Source of the DNA: Lachnospiraceae bacterium
Lineage (GTDB): Bacteria; Bacillota; Clostridia; Lachnospirales; Lachnospiraceae
DNA: 61,042 nucleotides
Assembly (NCBI GenBank): GCA_011960625.1
Contig: BLMJ01000285.1
Coordinates: 1 to 61,042, forward strand
Direction: 5' to 3'
Of this stretch, positions 51,687 to 60,766 are shown piece after piece. The translations under genes were made by a program, and so were the position numbers. Position 1 is the first letter of the stretch; each line of letters begins with the position of its first letter. The notes beneath the pieces were generated by a model. The model searched no databases. It was given only the letters and a program-made list of their open reading frames with translations, and was not told where the DNA came from.

Positions 51687-53039
51687 ATGGCAAGAGAAAG
51701 GAATCATTACAGGCGTGGGCGTCGGTCTAAAAATCGAGGTTTTTCTGCATGGTCTCTGGGTAAGAAGCTGGGAATCATTCTGGGAGGAACGCTGGCATTA
51801 GTTGCAGTGACCGGAGCGGTTATTGTGGCCAGTAAGCTGTCTAAGATTGATCGAAGAGAGCCGACAAATGCGAAGGAACTGAATGTATCAGAGGAAGCCC
51901 GGGTGAGAGGTACAGGCTATCTGAATGTTGCATTATTTGGTGTGGATTCTCGGAAGAATGAGATGGGGAAGGGAACTCGAAGTGATTCTATTATGATTGC
52001 AAGTCTGAATCGTGAGACGTTGGAGATCAAAATATCTTCCGTATTCAGAGATACCCTCTTGGAGCAGGATGATGGTTCGATTAATAAGGCGAACGCCGCA
52101 TATTCCTATGGGGGGCCTGAGGAAGCAGTATCGGTTTTAAACAAGAATCTTGATATGGATATTGAACATTATGTGACGGTGAATTTTGATGCATTGATTG
52201 ATGTGGTCGACTCTGTAGGCGGGGTAGAGATTGACGTCACTGACGAAGAGGTTCAGTATGTGAACGGATATTCGACCGAGATAAAAAAAGTGACCGGCAA
52301 GGATTCGCCGGATATCACGGGTCCTGGCCTTCAGATTTTGGACGGTGTCCATGCAACGGCGTATACTAGAATCAGGTATACAGCAGGCGATGATTTTAAG
52401 AGGGCAGAAAGACAGAGGACTGTACTTACAAAGATTGTGGAGAACCTTCAGAAGGCTTCTCCGGCACAGCTGAATAAGATTATAGACAGGGTATTCCCCC
52501 AGGTTGCCACCAATTTTACTATGGCGGAGATCCTGGATTATGCGAAGGATGCCTTTGAATACCGTTTGATGGAAACCGTAGGTTTCCCATTTGATAAGAC
52601 GACAGATGAATTGATGGATGTAGGTAGCGTTGTAATTCCGGTAACATTGGAAAGTAATGTAGAGCAGCTTCATAAGTTTTTCTATGGAGACAGCGAAGCG
52701 TATACGGTATCCTCTACGGTGTCTACGATTAGTAATAATATTGTAGCAAAAGCAGGTAACCGCAAGGCTGATGTAAATGAGGCGACTCAGCAGATCATGA
52801 ATCAGCCGGATGATGACGATGTAGATTATAGTAGTGGATATTCAAGCGGCAGCAGCGGGAATAACTCTTCGGGCGGAGGTACGTCCAGTGGAGGAAACAG
52901 CGGCAATAATACCAGCGGAGGTTCAAACAACACAGGGAATGACAGCAGTAACTCAGGCGGGGATTCGTATACACCAGACGTACCGGATGTGCCGTCAATA
53001 GGCGGAGAAGCCGATGACGGCGAAGATACCGAATACTAG
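51687..53039 (+). CDS. second LCP family glycopolymer transferase with Ser/Gly-rich tail
   Basis: A 450-residue LCP protein related to that at 48249: basic N-terminus, one membrane helix (LGIILGGTLALVAVTGAVIVASKL), LNVALFGVDSRKNEMGKGTRSDSIMIASLNRETLEIKISSVFRDTLLEQ, HYVTVNFDALIDVVDSVGGVEIDV and DGVHATAYTRIRYTAGDDFKRAERQRTVL. The last 75 residues are low-complexity Ser/Gly/Asn/Asp (GNNSSGGGTSSGG), probably a flexible wall-spanning tail. It has its own promoter, so it may serve both glycans. Confidence 0.9.
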   Translation: MARERNHYRRGRRSKNRGFSAWSLGKKLGIILGGTLALVAVTGAVIVASKLSKIDRREPTNAKELNVSEEARVRGTGYLNVALFGVDSRKNEMGKGTRSDSIMIASLNRETLEIKISSVFRDTLLEQDDGSINKANAAYSYGGPEEAVSVLNKNLDMDIEHYVTVNFDALIDVVDSVGGVEIDVTDEEVQYVNGYSTEIKKVTGKDSPDITGPGLQILDGVHATAYTRIRYTAGDDFKRAERQRTVLTKIVENLQKASPAQLNKIIDRVFPQVATNFTMAEILDYAKDAFEYRLMETVGFPFDKTTDELMDVGSVVIPVTLESNVEQLHKFFYGDSEAYTVSSTVSTISNNIVAKAGNRKADVNEATQQIMNQPDDDDVDYSSGYSSGSSGNNSSGGGTSSGGNSGNNTSGGSNNTGNDSSNSGGDSYTPDVPDVPSIGGEADDGEDTEY

Positions 53040-53054
53040 GAGAGGTAGCTTACA

Positions 53055-54629
53055 ATGAGAAGAGTGAAAAAAATACTTTATTTATTGTTTGTGGTATGCA
53101 TGTTGTGTCCATGTATGTCCATGATTGTTCATGCGGCGTCTGCGGAACTGCGTTTTTCAGATCCCTCCACAACCGTGGGGGCCGAGGTAGAAGTGGCAAT
53201 TAAGATCTATTCTTCTGCTGACATTGAGACTCTGAATGTGACATTAGCTTATGATAAAGATAAACTGAGATTTATCAGCGGGGACAATGCAACCGGAGGA
53301 GACGGCTCAATCGCCCTGACAGGGGTATTGACGGATGGATATACGCTGAAGTTCCAGGCGCTTTCGGAAGGAACCGGCAATGTCACAGTATCTCAGTCCT
53401 CGGGAACGGATTCTGACGGTTCAGAATTGGATATGACCAATGGAAGTTCAGCGGTTACGATTGGACCCGGAGATCCATCCCTGATTCAGCCGGAGGAAGG
53501 GAATGGCGACGGAAACGGCGGCAGTACCGTAACCGGAAATGGTCCCCAAGTAGAGGTCGATGGGGCTCAATATGTTGTCACCAATGATTTTTCTGACGCG
53601 GTGGTTCCGGAAGGATTTTCAAAAGGTGAGATGGTATTGGAAGGAGAGACTTGTCAGGTGGCGATGCAGCCGGTCAGTAATACGGCGGCATTTTATCTGA
53701 CGCCTGTTGCAGGCGGCGAACCGGATTTTTACCTCTATGACGGTGATATAGGATCTTTTCTTCCCTTTGAGTCCGTAAGTATTTCGTCTGACCGATATAT
53801 TGTTCTCCTAAGGGATGACGGCTCTGTGGATCTGCCGAAGAGATACCAGGAGACCCGATTAACCTTGAATGGCAAGGAATTTACGGCTTGGCAGGATGTG
53901 GATATGCCGGATTATTATGTTGTGTATGCCTTGAATGCGGATGGAACGAAAGGATTGTATCAGTACGATACACTGGATAAGACATATCAGAGATATGTGG
54001 AGCATGTGACAAAGGCTAAGTCAACAAAGAAGGAAGCCAGGGGGTGGTGGGGAAAGGTTCTGCAGTTTGTGGAGGATTTCCTGGATATTGTTCTGATTGT
54101 TGGTATGATGTTAATGCTTGTCCTGATTGGTTTCTTGGTTATGGTCAGCGTAAAACTTAGAAATCGCAATCTGGAATTGGATGATTTATACGATGAATAC
54201 GATATAGATCCGGATCGGGAGGAACTCCCTATGCCAAAGCCGAAAAAGCCTGCCCCTGGAAAAGGGATTAACGCTGCGGTGAGAAGGAACGCAGATGAAC
54301 CGGCTGTGAGGGTTCCTGTTAAGACCATGAGTCTAAAAGAAGAAGATCTTTTTGATGACTTTGACGATCTGGATGATGACGACGACGATTATGGTTATGA
54401 TGACGACGGCTATGATTCAGACTCAGACGACTATAATGATGACGACGACGATTATGGTTATGACGACGATGACGATTATGACGATGACGATTATGACGAC
54501 GATGACTACAGCAGCAGTTCAAATGATGTGATCGATGATCTTGACGACCTTTTAAACATGCAGTCCCAGAAAAAGCGGGGGCAGAAGAAGGGTGATACAT
54601 TCCAGGTGGATTTTATCGATTTAGATTAG
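53055..54629 (+). CDS. cohesin-like membrane protein with an Asp-rich cytoplasmic tail
   Basis: A 524-residue protein. A signal peptide (to about residue 29, ending VHAAS) is followed by a cohesin-like beta domain at 30-137 (ELRFSDPSTTVGAEVEVAIKIYSSADIETLNVTLAYDKDKLRFISGD, GTGNVTVSQ). A second outside region of about 200 residues follows, then one membrane helix near 345-370 (DIVLIVGMMLMLVLIGFLVMVSV). The cytoplasmic tail of about 155 residues is dominated by Asp, Tyr and Gly (DDDDDYGYDDDGYDSD). It starts 15 nt after the LCP gene, so it probably works with it. The tail's role is unknown. Confidence 0.82.
   Translation: MRRVKKILYLLFVVCMLCPCMSMIVHAASAELRFSDPSTTVGAEVEVAIKIYSSADIETLNVTLAYDKDKLRFISGDNATGGDGSIALTGVLTDGYTLKFQALSEGTGNVTVSQSSGTDSDGSELDMTNGSSAVTIGPGDPSLIQPEEGNGDGNGGSTVTGNGPQVEVDGAQYVVTNDFSDAVVPEGFSKGEMVLEGETCQVAMQPVSNTAAFYLTPVAGGEPDFYLYDGDIGSFLPFESVSISSDRYIVLLRDDGSVDLPKRYQETRLTLNGKEFTAWQDVDMPDYYVVYALNADGTKGLYQYDTLDKTYQRYVEHVTKAKSTKKEARGWWGKVLQFVEDFLDIVLIVGMMLMLVLIGFLVMVSVKLRNRNLELDDLYDEYDIDPDREELPMPKPKKPAPGKGINAAVRRNADEPAVRVPVKTMSLKEEDLFDDFDDLDDDDDDYGYDDDGYDSDSDDYNDDDDDYGYDDDDDYDDDDYDDDDYSSSSNDVIDDLDDLLNMQSQKKRGQKKGDTFQVDFIDLD
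54357..54515 (+). repeat. Asp/Tyr-coding repeat
   Basis: A low-complexity stretch of GAC/GAT/TAT codons. A unit reading GACGACGATTATGGTTATGA occurs twice, near 54380 and 54443, and shorter GATGACGAT units follow. It codes for the acidic tail of the cohesin-like protein. Confidence 0.75.
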
Positions 54630-54640
54630 TGTGTGGATAT

Positions 54641-54717
54641 ATCATTGCATTAATTTCTAAGAAAATCAGTGTCTTGCAAGGAGGCGGGGACTGACTTTCA
54701 GGGATTAATGCAATGAT
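54641..54717 (+). promoter_or_regulatory. long 14-bp dyad before glmS, terminator or attenuator
   Basis: ATCATTGCATTAAT (54641-54654) is perfectly complementary to ATTAATGCAATGAT (54704-54717), with T's following. The 49-nt loop includes a possible inner CAGT/ACTG pairing and a GGAGGCGGGG run. It could end the upstream unit or act as an attenuator of glmS. No glmS ribozyme core was recognised. Confidence 0.5.
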
Positions 54718-54748
54718 TTTTATTAAAGAGGTAAAGGAGCAGGAAAAT

Positions 54749-56575
54749 ATGTGTGGAATAGTAGGTTATATCGGTAACAGGCAGGCAGCGCCGATTTTGC
54801 TGGACGGCCTGGCAAAGCTTGAGTACAGAGGATACGATTCAGCAGGGCTTGCGGTATACAATGACGGCAAGATTGACATGATCAAATCAAAGGGAAGGCT
54901 AAAGGTATTAAGCGAACTAACCCATGACGGAGCTACATTGCCGGGAACCATGGGAATTGGTCATACCCGTTGGGCGACCCACGGTTCTCCGTCAGATGTG
55001 AATGCTCACCCTCATTTTAATGCGGATAAGAGTATTGTAGTGGTCCACAATGGTATCATTGAGAACTACCTGAAGCTTAAGAAGAAACTAAAAAAACGGG
55101 GATATGAGTTTGTATCTGAGACGGATACGGAGATTATCGCACATCTTCTGGACTATTATTACCAGGGAAATCCACTGCAGGCAATCACGAAGATTATGCA
55201 TCGAATGGAAGGTTCATATGCCTTGGGGATTATTTTTAAAGACCATCCAAATGAGCTCTACGCAGTGCGAAAAGACAGTCCGCTTATCGTTGGCCACACG
55301 GACGGGGGCAATATCATTGCTTCTGATGTTCCGGCAGTTCTTCGATATACCAGGGAGGTTTACTTCATTGAAAATGAAGAGATTGTCCGTATGACGGAAG
55401 CTTCTATGGAATTTTTTAATGTAGATGAAGAGCCTATTGCCAAGGAGCCTGTACGAATTGAGTGGGATGTGAATGCAGCCGAGAAGGGCGGATATGAACA
55501 TTTTATGTTAAAGGAGATGTACGAGCAGCCCAAAGCAGTGATGGATACGTTTTCACCTAGAATGAAAGGCGGCAGGATAGAGATTGAGGAACTGGGAATG
55601 ACAGAAGAGGAGATTCGCGGGATTCAAAAAATTATGATCGTTGCCTGCGGCTCTGCGTCTCATGTGGGCCATACCAGTAAATACATCTTAGAAGGACTTG
55701 CAAGGGTGCCCGTAGAAGTAGATATGGCCTCAGAATTTCGTTACCGGAACCCGATTCTAGACAGTCACACCCTGCTGATTGTAATCAGCCAGTCTGGAGA
55801 AACTGCAGATACGCTGGCCGCCCTTCGGGAGGCCAAAAAGATGGGGGCAAGGGTATTAGGGATTGTCAATGTGGTAGGCAGCTCCATTGCAAGGGAGGCA
55901 GACAACGTGATGTACACCTGGGCAGGTCCGGAGATTGCCGTTGCCACAACCAAGGCATACTCAGCGCAGCTAACCGCCATGTATCTTCTTGCAATGAAAT
56001 TTGCTCAAGTCAGAGGGCAGCTTGACGATAGCCAGATAGAAAAGATGCTGGGTGAATTGAAAGCCCTCCCAGCCCAAATCGAGATGATCCTAAACAACAG
56101 GGAGAAAATCCAGAAATTCGCCAACCGTTATCTGGCAGCAAGGGATATCTTCTTTATGGGACGAGGGATCGACTATGCAATCTCCATGGAGGGGTCTTTA
56201 AAACTAAAAGAAATCTCCTACATCCACTCTGAGGCATATGCCGCCGGCGAGCTGAAACACGGAACCATCTCCCTTGTAGAAGAAGGGACCCTCGTGGCCG
56301 CAGTCCTGACACAAAAAGAACTATACAAAAAGATGATTAGCAACATGGAAGAGGTCCGCACCCGGGGCGCTTTTGTCATGGCGGTCACCGTAGAAGGAAA
56401 CACCGAAGTAGAAAAAGCGGCGGACTACGTAATCTACATACCAGAGACGAACAAGTATTTTACCAACTCCCTGGCCATCATCCCCCTCCAGCTCTTCGCC
56501 TACTACATAGCTGTAGGCCGTGGCTGCGACGTAGACAAACCAAGAAATCTGGCAAAATCTGTAACCGTAGAATAA
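54749..56575 (+). CDS. glmS: glutamine--fructose-6-phosphate aminotransferase GlmS
   Basis: A 608-residue enzyme that makes glucosamine-6-phosphate for wall and glycan synthesis. It must start at MCGIVGYIGNRQ (ATG 54749, AAGGAG upstream), because Cys at position 2 becomes the N-terminal nucleophile; longer frames are not real. The N-terminal half is glutaminase (GHTRWATHG, VHNGIIENY); the C-terminal half has two SIS sugar-isomerase domains (CGSASHVGHTSKYILE, ISQSGETADTLAALREAKK, GRGIDYAISMEGSLKLKEISYIHSEAYAAGELKHG) and the conserved end AKSVTVE. Confidence 0.96.
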   Translation: MCGIVGYIGNRQAAPILLDGLAKLEYRGYDSAGLAVYNDGKIDMIKSKGRLKVLSELTHDGATLPGTMGIGHTRWATHGSPSDVNAHPHFNADKSIVVVHNGIIENYLKLKKKLKKRGYEFVSETDTEIIAHLLDYYYQGNPLQAITKIMHRMEGSYALGIIFKDHPNELYAVRKDSPLIVGHTDGGNIIASDVPAVLRYTREVYFIENEEIVRMTEASMEFFNVDEEPIAKEPVRIEWDVNAAEKGGYEHFMLKEMYEQPKAVMDTFSPRMKGGRIEIEELGMTEEEIRGIQKIMIVACGSASHVGHTSKYILEGLARVPVEVDMASEFRYRNPILDSHTLLIVISQSGETADTLAALREAKKMGARVLGIVNVVGSSIAREADNVMYTWAGPEIAVATTKAYSAQLTAMYLLAMKFAQVRGQLDDSQIEKMLGELKALPAQIEMILNNREKIQKFANRYLAARDIFFMGRGIDYAISMEGSLKLKEISYIHSEAYAAGELKHGTISLVEEGTLVAAVLTQKELYKKMISNMEEVRTRGAFVMAVTVEGNTEVEKAADYVIYIPETNKYFTNSLAIIPLQLFAYYIAVGRGCDVDKPRNLAKSVTVE

Positions 56576-56592
56576 ATGTCATCATATTTTAA

Positions 56593-56638
56593 GAAGCGGG
56601 ACTTTACAGCACGTTGCCGTGCTGTAAAGTCCCGCTTC
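56593..56638. terminator. 20-bp perfect hairpin between glmS and the deacetylase gene
   Basis: 56593-56612 pairs perfectly with 56619-56638 around GTTGCC. It lies between two converging genes. T-runs after the stem are weak on both strands, but its strength and place fit a two-way terminator. Confidence 0.7.
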
Positions 56639-56680
56639 AAGAAAAATCCGTCTCTTTTCGGCATACTCCTCTGAATGAAA

Positions 56681-57586
56681 TCACTTCATCTTCTCGATCA
56701 ACTCATCCAACCCGTGAAAGGTATACCCCATATCTTCCCATTTTCCCAACAACTCATCCAGAATCTTTGCATTCGTACTGGAGGTACTATGTAAGAGAAC
56801 AATCGCCCCGGGATGGATACGTCCAAGCAGCTTATCGAAGGCCTCATCATGGGAAGGCTGATCATCCTGATACCAGTCAACATAGGCGAGACTCCAGAAG
56901 AACGTATGATACCCCATCTCTTTCGCCATCTGAAGATTATCTGTACTATACTTGCCCTGAGGGGGCCGATAGTATTTGGTCATCTCTTCCCCTGTAATTT
57001 CCTTGTAGAGGGTTTCCACATCGCTTAATTCTTTTTCAAAGGCTTCTTTCGTGGAAATCTGGGACATGTCAGGGTGATGATAGGTGTGATTGCCCACCGT
57101 ATGCCCCTCCTTATGCATGCGCTTCACAAGCTCAGGGCTTGTAGAAATGAAATTTCCGACGACGAAGAAAGTAGCGCTGGCTTTATGTTTTTTCAGGGCG
57201 TCCAGAAGTGCTTCTGTATTTCCGTTTTCATATCCGCAGTCAAAGGTCAGATAGATTTTTTTCTCATCTGTGTCCTCCGCATAGTAAGTGTCGTACTGTT
57301 TTAGCTCGTCAAAGGTAGCGTTAGCTACAGGCGGCTGTCCTTCCTCCTGGAAACTTAAGCCCCAGTTGTCCGCAGCCGGCGCGATGGAGGAGGATACGCT
57401 GGGATCAAAGGACATGGAAGCTTCGGGCGAAAATCTCATGGCAGCGAAGCGGCCGGCCAGATAGGATAAGACAAAGAGTAGGGTGATTCCTGCAGGTTTG
57501 AGATATTTATACCCAAAGTGCATCCCGCGGCGATTTTCTTTGCGGGACGCTTGGACCTGGTCCGGTAAAGTGTGATAGGATGACAT
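56681..57586 (-). CDS. PdaA-like polysaccharide deacetylase (delta-lactam pathway)
   Basis: A 301-residue protein with an N-terminal membrane anchor (AGITLLFVLSYLAGRFAAM), a PdaA-type linker (NWGLSFQEEGQPPVANATFDELKQYDTYYAED) and a NodB deacetylase domain: KKIYLTFDCGYENGNTEALLDALKKH, TVGNHTYHHPDMSQ (metal His), YYRPPQGKYS and GAIVLLHS. The family removes acetyl groups from muramic acid to make cortex delta-lactam. The TFD motif has Cys where Asp-Ala is common. ATG 57586 has GGAG 7 nt upstream. A sigma-G-like -10 (CATACTA) lies before it. Confidence 0.87.
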   Translation of the reverse strand: MSSYHTLPDQVQASRKENRRGMHFGYKYLKPAGITLLFVLSYLAGRFAAMRFSPEASMSFDPSVSSSIAPAADNWGLSFQEEGQPPVANATFDELKQYDTYYAEDTDEKKIYLTFDCGYENGNTEALLDALKKHKASATFFVVGNFISTSPELVKRMHKEGHTVGNHTYHHPDMSQISTKEAFEKELSDVETLYKEITGEEMTKYYRPPQGKYSTDNLQMAKEMGYHTFFWSLAYVDWYQDDQPSHDEAFDKLLGRIHPGAIVLLHSTSSTNAKILDELLGKWEDMGYTFHGLDELIEKMK

Positions 57587-57605
57587 AGCTGCTCCATTTG
57601 AGTTT

Positions 57606-57635
57606 GTTATAGTATGTATATGCATTTCCTTGCAA
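57606..57635 (-). promoter_or_regulatory. promoter region of the deacetylase gene, sigma-G-like -10
   Basis: On the minus strand CATACTA (57616-57610) matches the sigma-G -10 consensus. TTGCAA and TATAAC, 18 bp apart, give a possible sigma-A reading of the same DNA. The -35 for sigma-G (TGNATA-like) is only partly matched. Confidence 0.4.
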
Positions 57636-57765
57636 TGTATGTGAAAAGAGTGTAAAATTACATAGAACTATTTAAGAAAATGAGAATTTTTTTGGAGAGA
57701 GCAGAATAAGGAGTGCAAAAAATGGAAACTCTTGGGAAGTACCAAGGAAAGAATGAGGTAAAACA

Positions 57766-58356
57766 ATGAAGAAAAATACGGAGAAAATCAAGTGGTTGGC
57801 GGCGGGATTTTTAGCTGCCCATATATTTCTATTTTGTGTGATGTTCCGTTCACCGAAAAAACGGTGGGAACAGGACAGCTATGACTGTGCCATTGTCTGT
57901 GGGTGCCGGGTAAAGGAAGACGGCGTACCTTCAGACACTCTGAAGGCAAGAGTGGAAAAGGCAGTGGAGCTTTGGAAAGAGAAAAAGGTGAAATATCTGA
58001 TAATGTCTGGTGCGGCGGTTCAAAGTGATTTTGTGGAAGCTGAGGCAATGAAGCGGTATGCCATGGAGCTTGGCGTGCCCGGGGAGTATATTCTGGAAGA
58101 GAAGCAGGCGGTCAGTACCTACCATAATCTTCTCTATTCCTGCCGTATGATGCGAAATTGTAATTTCCAGGACTGTGTTGTGGTGACAAGCGGATGGCAT
58201 CTGAGAAAAGCAGACCATTATACCAGGCAGAAAGGGGTGCCCTATGTGATGGCTGCTGCCGCCAATCCTAAGAAACAGAAACCTTTGGAAATCCTGTGGC
58301 TGCATGTGCGGACAAACCTGCACATGTATATGAATATGTGGAAAGGGTATTACTAA
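57766..58356 (+). CDS. DUF218 (YdcF/SanA-like) membrane-anchored protein
   Basis: A 196-residue protein with one N-terminal membrane helix (WLAAGFLAAHIFLFCVMF) and the DUF218 pattern: YDCAIVCGCRVKEDGVPSDTLKARVEKAVELWKEKKVKYLIMSG, EAEAMKRYAMELGVPGEYILEEKQAVSTYHNLLYS and VVVTSGWHLRKADHY. The family is linked to envelope integrity and vancomycin sensitivity (SanA). The biochemical role is unknown. Confidence 0.87.
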   Translation: MKKNTEKIKWLAAGFLAAHIFLFCVMFRSPKKRWEQDSYDCAIVCGCRVKEDGVPSDTLKARVEKAVELWKEKKVKYLIMSGAAVQSDFVEAEAMKRYAMELGVPGEYILEEKQAVSTYHNLLYSCRMMRNCNFQDCVVVTSGWHLRKADHYTRQKGVPYVMAAAANPKKQKPLEILWLHVRTNLHMYMNMWKGYY

Positions 58357-58364
58357 AATCAGAA

Positions 58365-59375
58365 ATGCAGAGAAAAGACGGCGTACCGGTTTGTCCAGAG
58401 ATTCATTATAGGAAGACGAAAAATGGAATCCTGATTACGGGATGTTATGGTACAAAGGGTCAGGTGGCGCTTCCGGATGAGATTGACGGGATTGAGGTAA
58501 TTGGAATAGGGGATTATACATTTGCAGAGAATCATAAGGAGGAAGGGGAATCCTTGGTATGGAAAGCCGCAGATACCTTTCTGGAACGCGGCGGGAGTGA
58601 ATCTGCCGGTAGTTTCGATAACAGAATCAACGGCAGCATGGTGACGGAGCTTCTTCTGCCCTCCAAGGTGACAGAGATTGGACGGTATGCATTTTACAGG
58701 TGTAAGAAATTACGGAAGCTTACGCTGACCGACAGCCTCCTTGAGATTGGCGGCGGGGCATTTACCGGATGTAAGCTGTCTGAGGTTGAGATTCATTTCC
58801 AAAGAGGAGAGCAAAGTTGTCTGAAATCCATTCTGGATGAGATGAGGTTCGCGCTTCGGGTGAAACTTTGTTATGCTGCAGAGGAAAGAGAGGAGACGGC
58901 GGTACTTCTTTTCCCTGAACACTATGAAGAGGCTGTGGAAAATACTCCTGCTAGAATATTGTTTACCCAGCATCATGGAGCGGGCGGCTACTATCGGCAG
59001 TGCTTTTATGACAGAAAGCTGGATTATAAGAGATACGACGAGCTTTTCTTCCATACTGTGGTAATGGAAAAGCCAGGGATTGTGGCAAAGCTGGCCCTGA
59101 ATCGTCTGCGCTATCCGTTTCGGCTGGCGTCAGCGGCAAGGGAAGGTTATGAAACATATGTGAGGACCCATCTGGAAGAGGCAGTGGATTACCTTATTTT
59201 CCAGGAGGATCTGGAAGGCTTAGAGTTTCTTACAGACGGGGGATACTTTACAGAGAGGGCTTTGGACTATGGGATCTGTGCGGCTTTAGAGAGACGTCAG
59301 ACAGAAATGTTAAGCGTTCTTATGGATGCGAAGCAGAGAGCGTTTCCGAAGAAGAGAAAACAATTTGAATTGTAG
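58365..59375 (+). CDS. leucine-rich repeat (BspA-like) protein
   Basis: A 336-residue protein. Residues about 30-150 hold BspA-type LRR units (VALPDEIDGIEVIGIGDYTFAENH, ELLLPSKVTEIGRYAFYRCKKLRKLTLTDSLLEIGGGAFTGCKLSEVEI). The C-terminal half is helical and of no known family. No signal peptide is seen, so it is probably cytoplasmic. The ATG at 58365 has a weak ribosome binding site, 8 nt after the previous gene, and may depend on coupling. It probably belongs with the VWA-like and AAA genes downstream. Confidence 0.75.
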   Translation: MQRKDGVPVCPEIHYRKTKNGILITGCYGTKGQVALPDEIDGIEVIGIGDYTFAENHKEEGESLVWKAADTFLERGGSESAGSFDNRINGSMVTELLLPSKVTEIGRYAFYRCKKLRKLTLTDSLLEIGGGAFTGCKLSEVEIHFQRGEQSCLKSILDEMRFALRVKLCYAAEEREETAVLLFPEHYEEAVENTPARILFTQHHGAGGYYRQCFYDRKLDYKRYDELFFHTVVMEKPGIVAKLALNRLRYPFRLASAAREGYETYVRTHLEEAVDYLIFQEDLEGLEFLTDGGYFTERALDYGICAALERRQTEMLSVLMDAKQRAFPKKRKQFEL

Positions 59376-59394
59376 CTTAAGAATGGGGTTATAA

Positions 59395-60747
59395 ATGGAG
59401 AACAGTGTGACGACAGGTGAAAAACTGGAAATGGTCAGCAGAAAGATTCTTGCCGCCTCCCGGAACGAATTGTATTTGAAAATGCGTTTTCTGGATGTAG
59501 CGCTTAGTAGTCTTTCCTTTGTGATGGACATAGGCGTAAATGGCCTTGGGACGGATGGACTTTCTCTATACTATCACCCTCAAAAGCTGGGCGGCCTTTA
59601 CCGGGAAGACCGTGTGAGGGTGAACCGTCTCTATCTGCATCTGGTACTCCATGGAATTTTTCATCACATGACTAGGAGCAGAGGACGCAGCATGCGTCTC
59701 TACAGTCTGGCCTGTGATATAGCCACAGAATCTATACTTGACAGCATGCAGCACCGGTGTATTCTTATGAGCCGTTCAGCGCTTCGCCGGCAGACCTACC
59801 AAAGGCTTTCTAAAGAGCTTAAGGTACTCTCGGCGGATAAGGTGTATAAGGTTCTGGAAAGTATGGAACTTGCAGAGAGGGAGCTTTCGGCCTTGGAGGA
59901 AGAATTTCGGGTGGATGACCACGGCTATTGGCCGAAAGAAGAGGAACGAAAGAGGCAGGAAGAGATTGAGAACCGCTGGAAGGATATCAGCGAACAGATG
60001 GAGACGGAGATGGAGACATTCTCAAAGGAAATGTCATCGGGAATGGGAGATTTGATTGGGCAGCTTAGGGTAGAGAATCGGGAGAGGTTTGATTATCGGC
60101 AGTTCCTTAAGAAATTTTCGGTATTGAGAGAGGAGACGGCGGTGGATGAAGATTCCTTTGATTACGTGTTCTATACCTACGGCCTGTCTTTGTATGGGAA
60201 TCTGCCCCTTGTAGAGCCGTTGGAATGGAAGGAAACCCGAAAGGTAGAAGAGTTTGCGGTGGTGATTGATACGTCCATGTCCTGTACCGGTCAATTGGTG
60301 CGAAAGTTTTTAGAAGAGACCTATGGTGTGCTCAGCGAAAATAACAGTTTTTTCAGAAAGGTGAATATTCATATTATCCAATGTGACGACCAGGTACAGA
60401 CGGATCAAAAGATTACCAGCGGGGAGGAGCTTAAGGAATATATGGAGAACCTGGAATTACGGGGCGAGGGAGGAACGGATTTCAGACCTGCTTTTGAGTA
60501 TGTAGAGGCGTTGAGGCGTCAGCATGTATTCGGACAGTTGAAGGGGCTTATCTACTTTACGGATGGAAAAGGAACCTATCCGACTAAGATGCCGCCCTAT
60601 GAGACGGCATTCGTGTTTTTGAAAGAGGATTATGAGGATATGGAGGTTCCACCCTGGGCAATGAAGCTGGTGCTTTCAGAGGAGGATCTGACACAGCAGG
60701 GGAGCTTAGATGTTTATTGCCCTAAAGGGGTTCAAGAATATAGGTAG
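59395..60747 (+). CDS. DUF2201/VWA-like metallopeptidase-fold protein
   Basis: A 450-residue protein. The N-terminal part has HLVLHGIFHHMTRSRGRS (HxxxH-like metal site), SLACDIATES and a helical middle rich in Glu and Arg (EERKRQEEIENRWKDISEQMETEMETF). The C-terminal part is a VWA-like domain: EFAVVIDTSMSCTGQLVRKFLEE (MIDAS-like DxSxS), GEGGTDFRPAFEYVEAL and YFTDGKGTYP. Such proteins are encoded with a MoxR-type AAA ATPase, and one starts 19 nt later. Confidence 0.83.
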   Translation: MENSVTTGEKLEMVSRKILAASRNELYLKMRFLDVALSSLSFVMDIGVNGLGTDGLSLYYHPQKLGGLYREDRVRVNRLYLHLVLHGIFHHMTRSRGRSMRLYSLACDIATESILDSMQHRCILMSRSALRRQTYQRLSKELKVLSADKVYKVLESMELAERELSALEEEFRVDDHGYWPKEEERKRQEEIENRWKDISEQMETEMETFSKEMSSGMGDLIGQLRVENRERFDYRQFLKKFSVLREETAVDEDSFDYVFYTYGLSLYGNLPLVEPLEWKETRKVEEFAVVIDTSMSCTGQLVRKFLEETYGVLSENNSFFRKVNIHIIQCDDQVQTDQKITSGEELKEYMENLELRGEGGTDFRPAFEYVEALRRQHVFGQLKGLIYFTDGKGTYPTKMPPYETAFVFLKEDYEDMEVPPWAMKLVLSEEDLTQQGSLDVYCPKGVQEYR

Positions 60748-60766
60748 ACAAAAAGGAGACTCAGTT

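Noticed and set aside
54319-54600. His/Arg-rich minus-strand frame
   Set aside because: It is the reverse reading of the Asp-coding repeat of the cohesin-like gene.
54630-54748. glmS ribozyme
   Set aside because: The gap is only 119 nt, and no ribozyme core was recognised. Only the long dyad is supported.
54713-54748. Longer GlmS start at 54713
   Set aside because: GlmS needs Cys directly after the start Met, which fixes ATG 54749. The earlier ATG lies in the hairpin stem.
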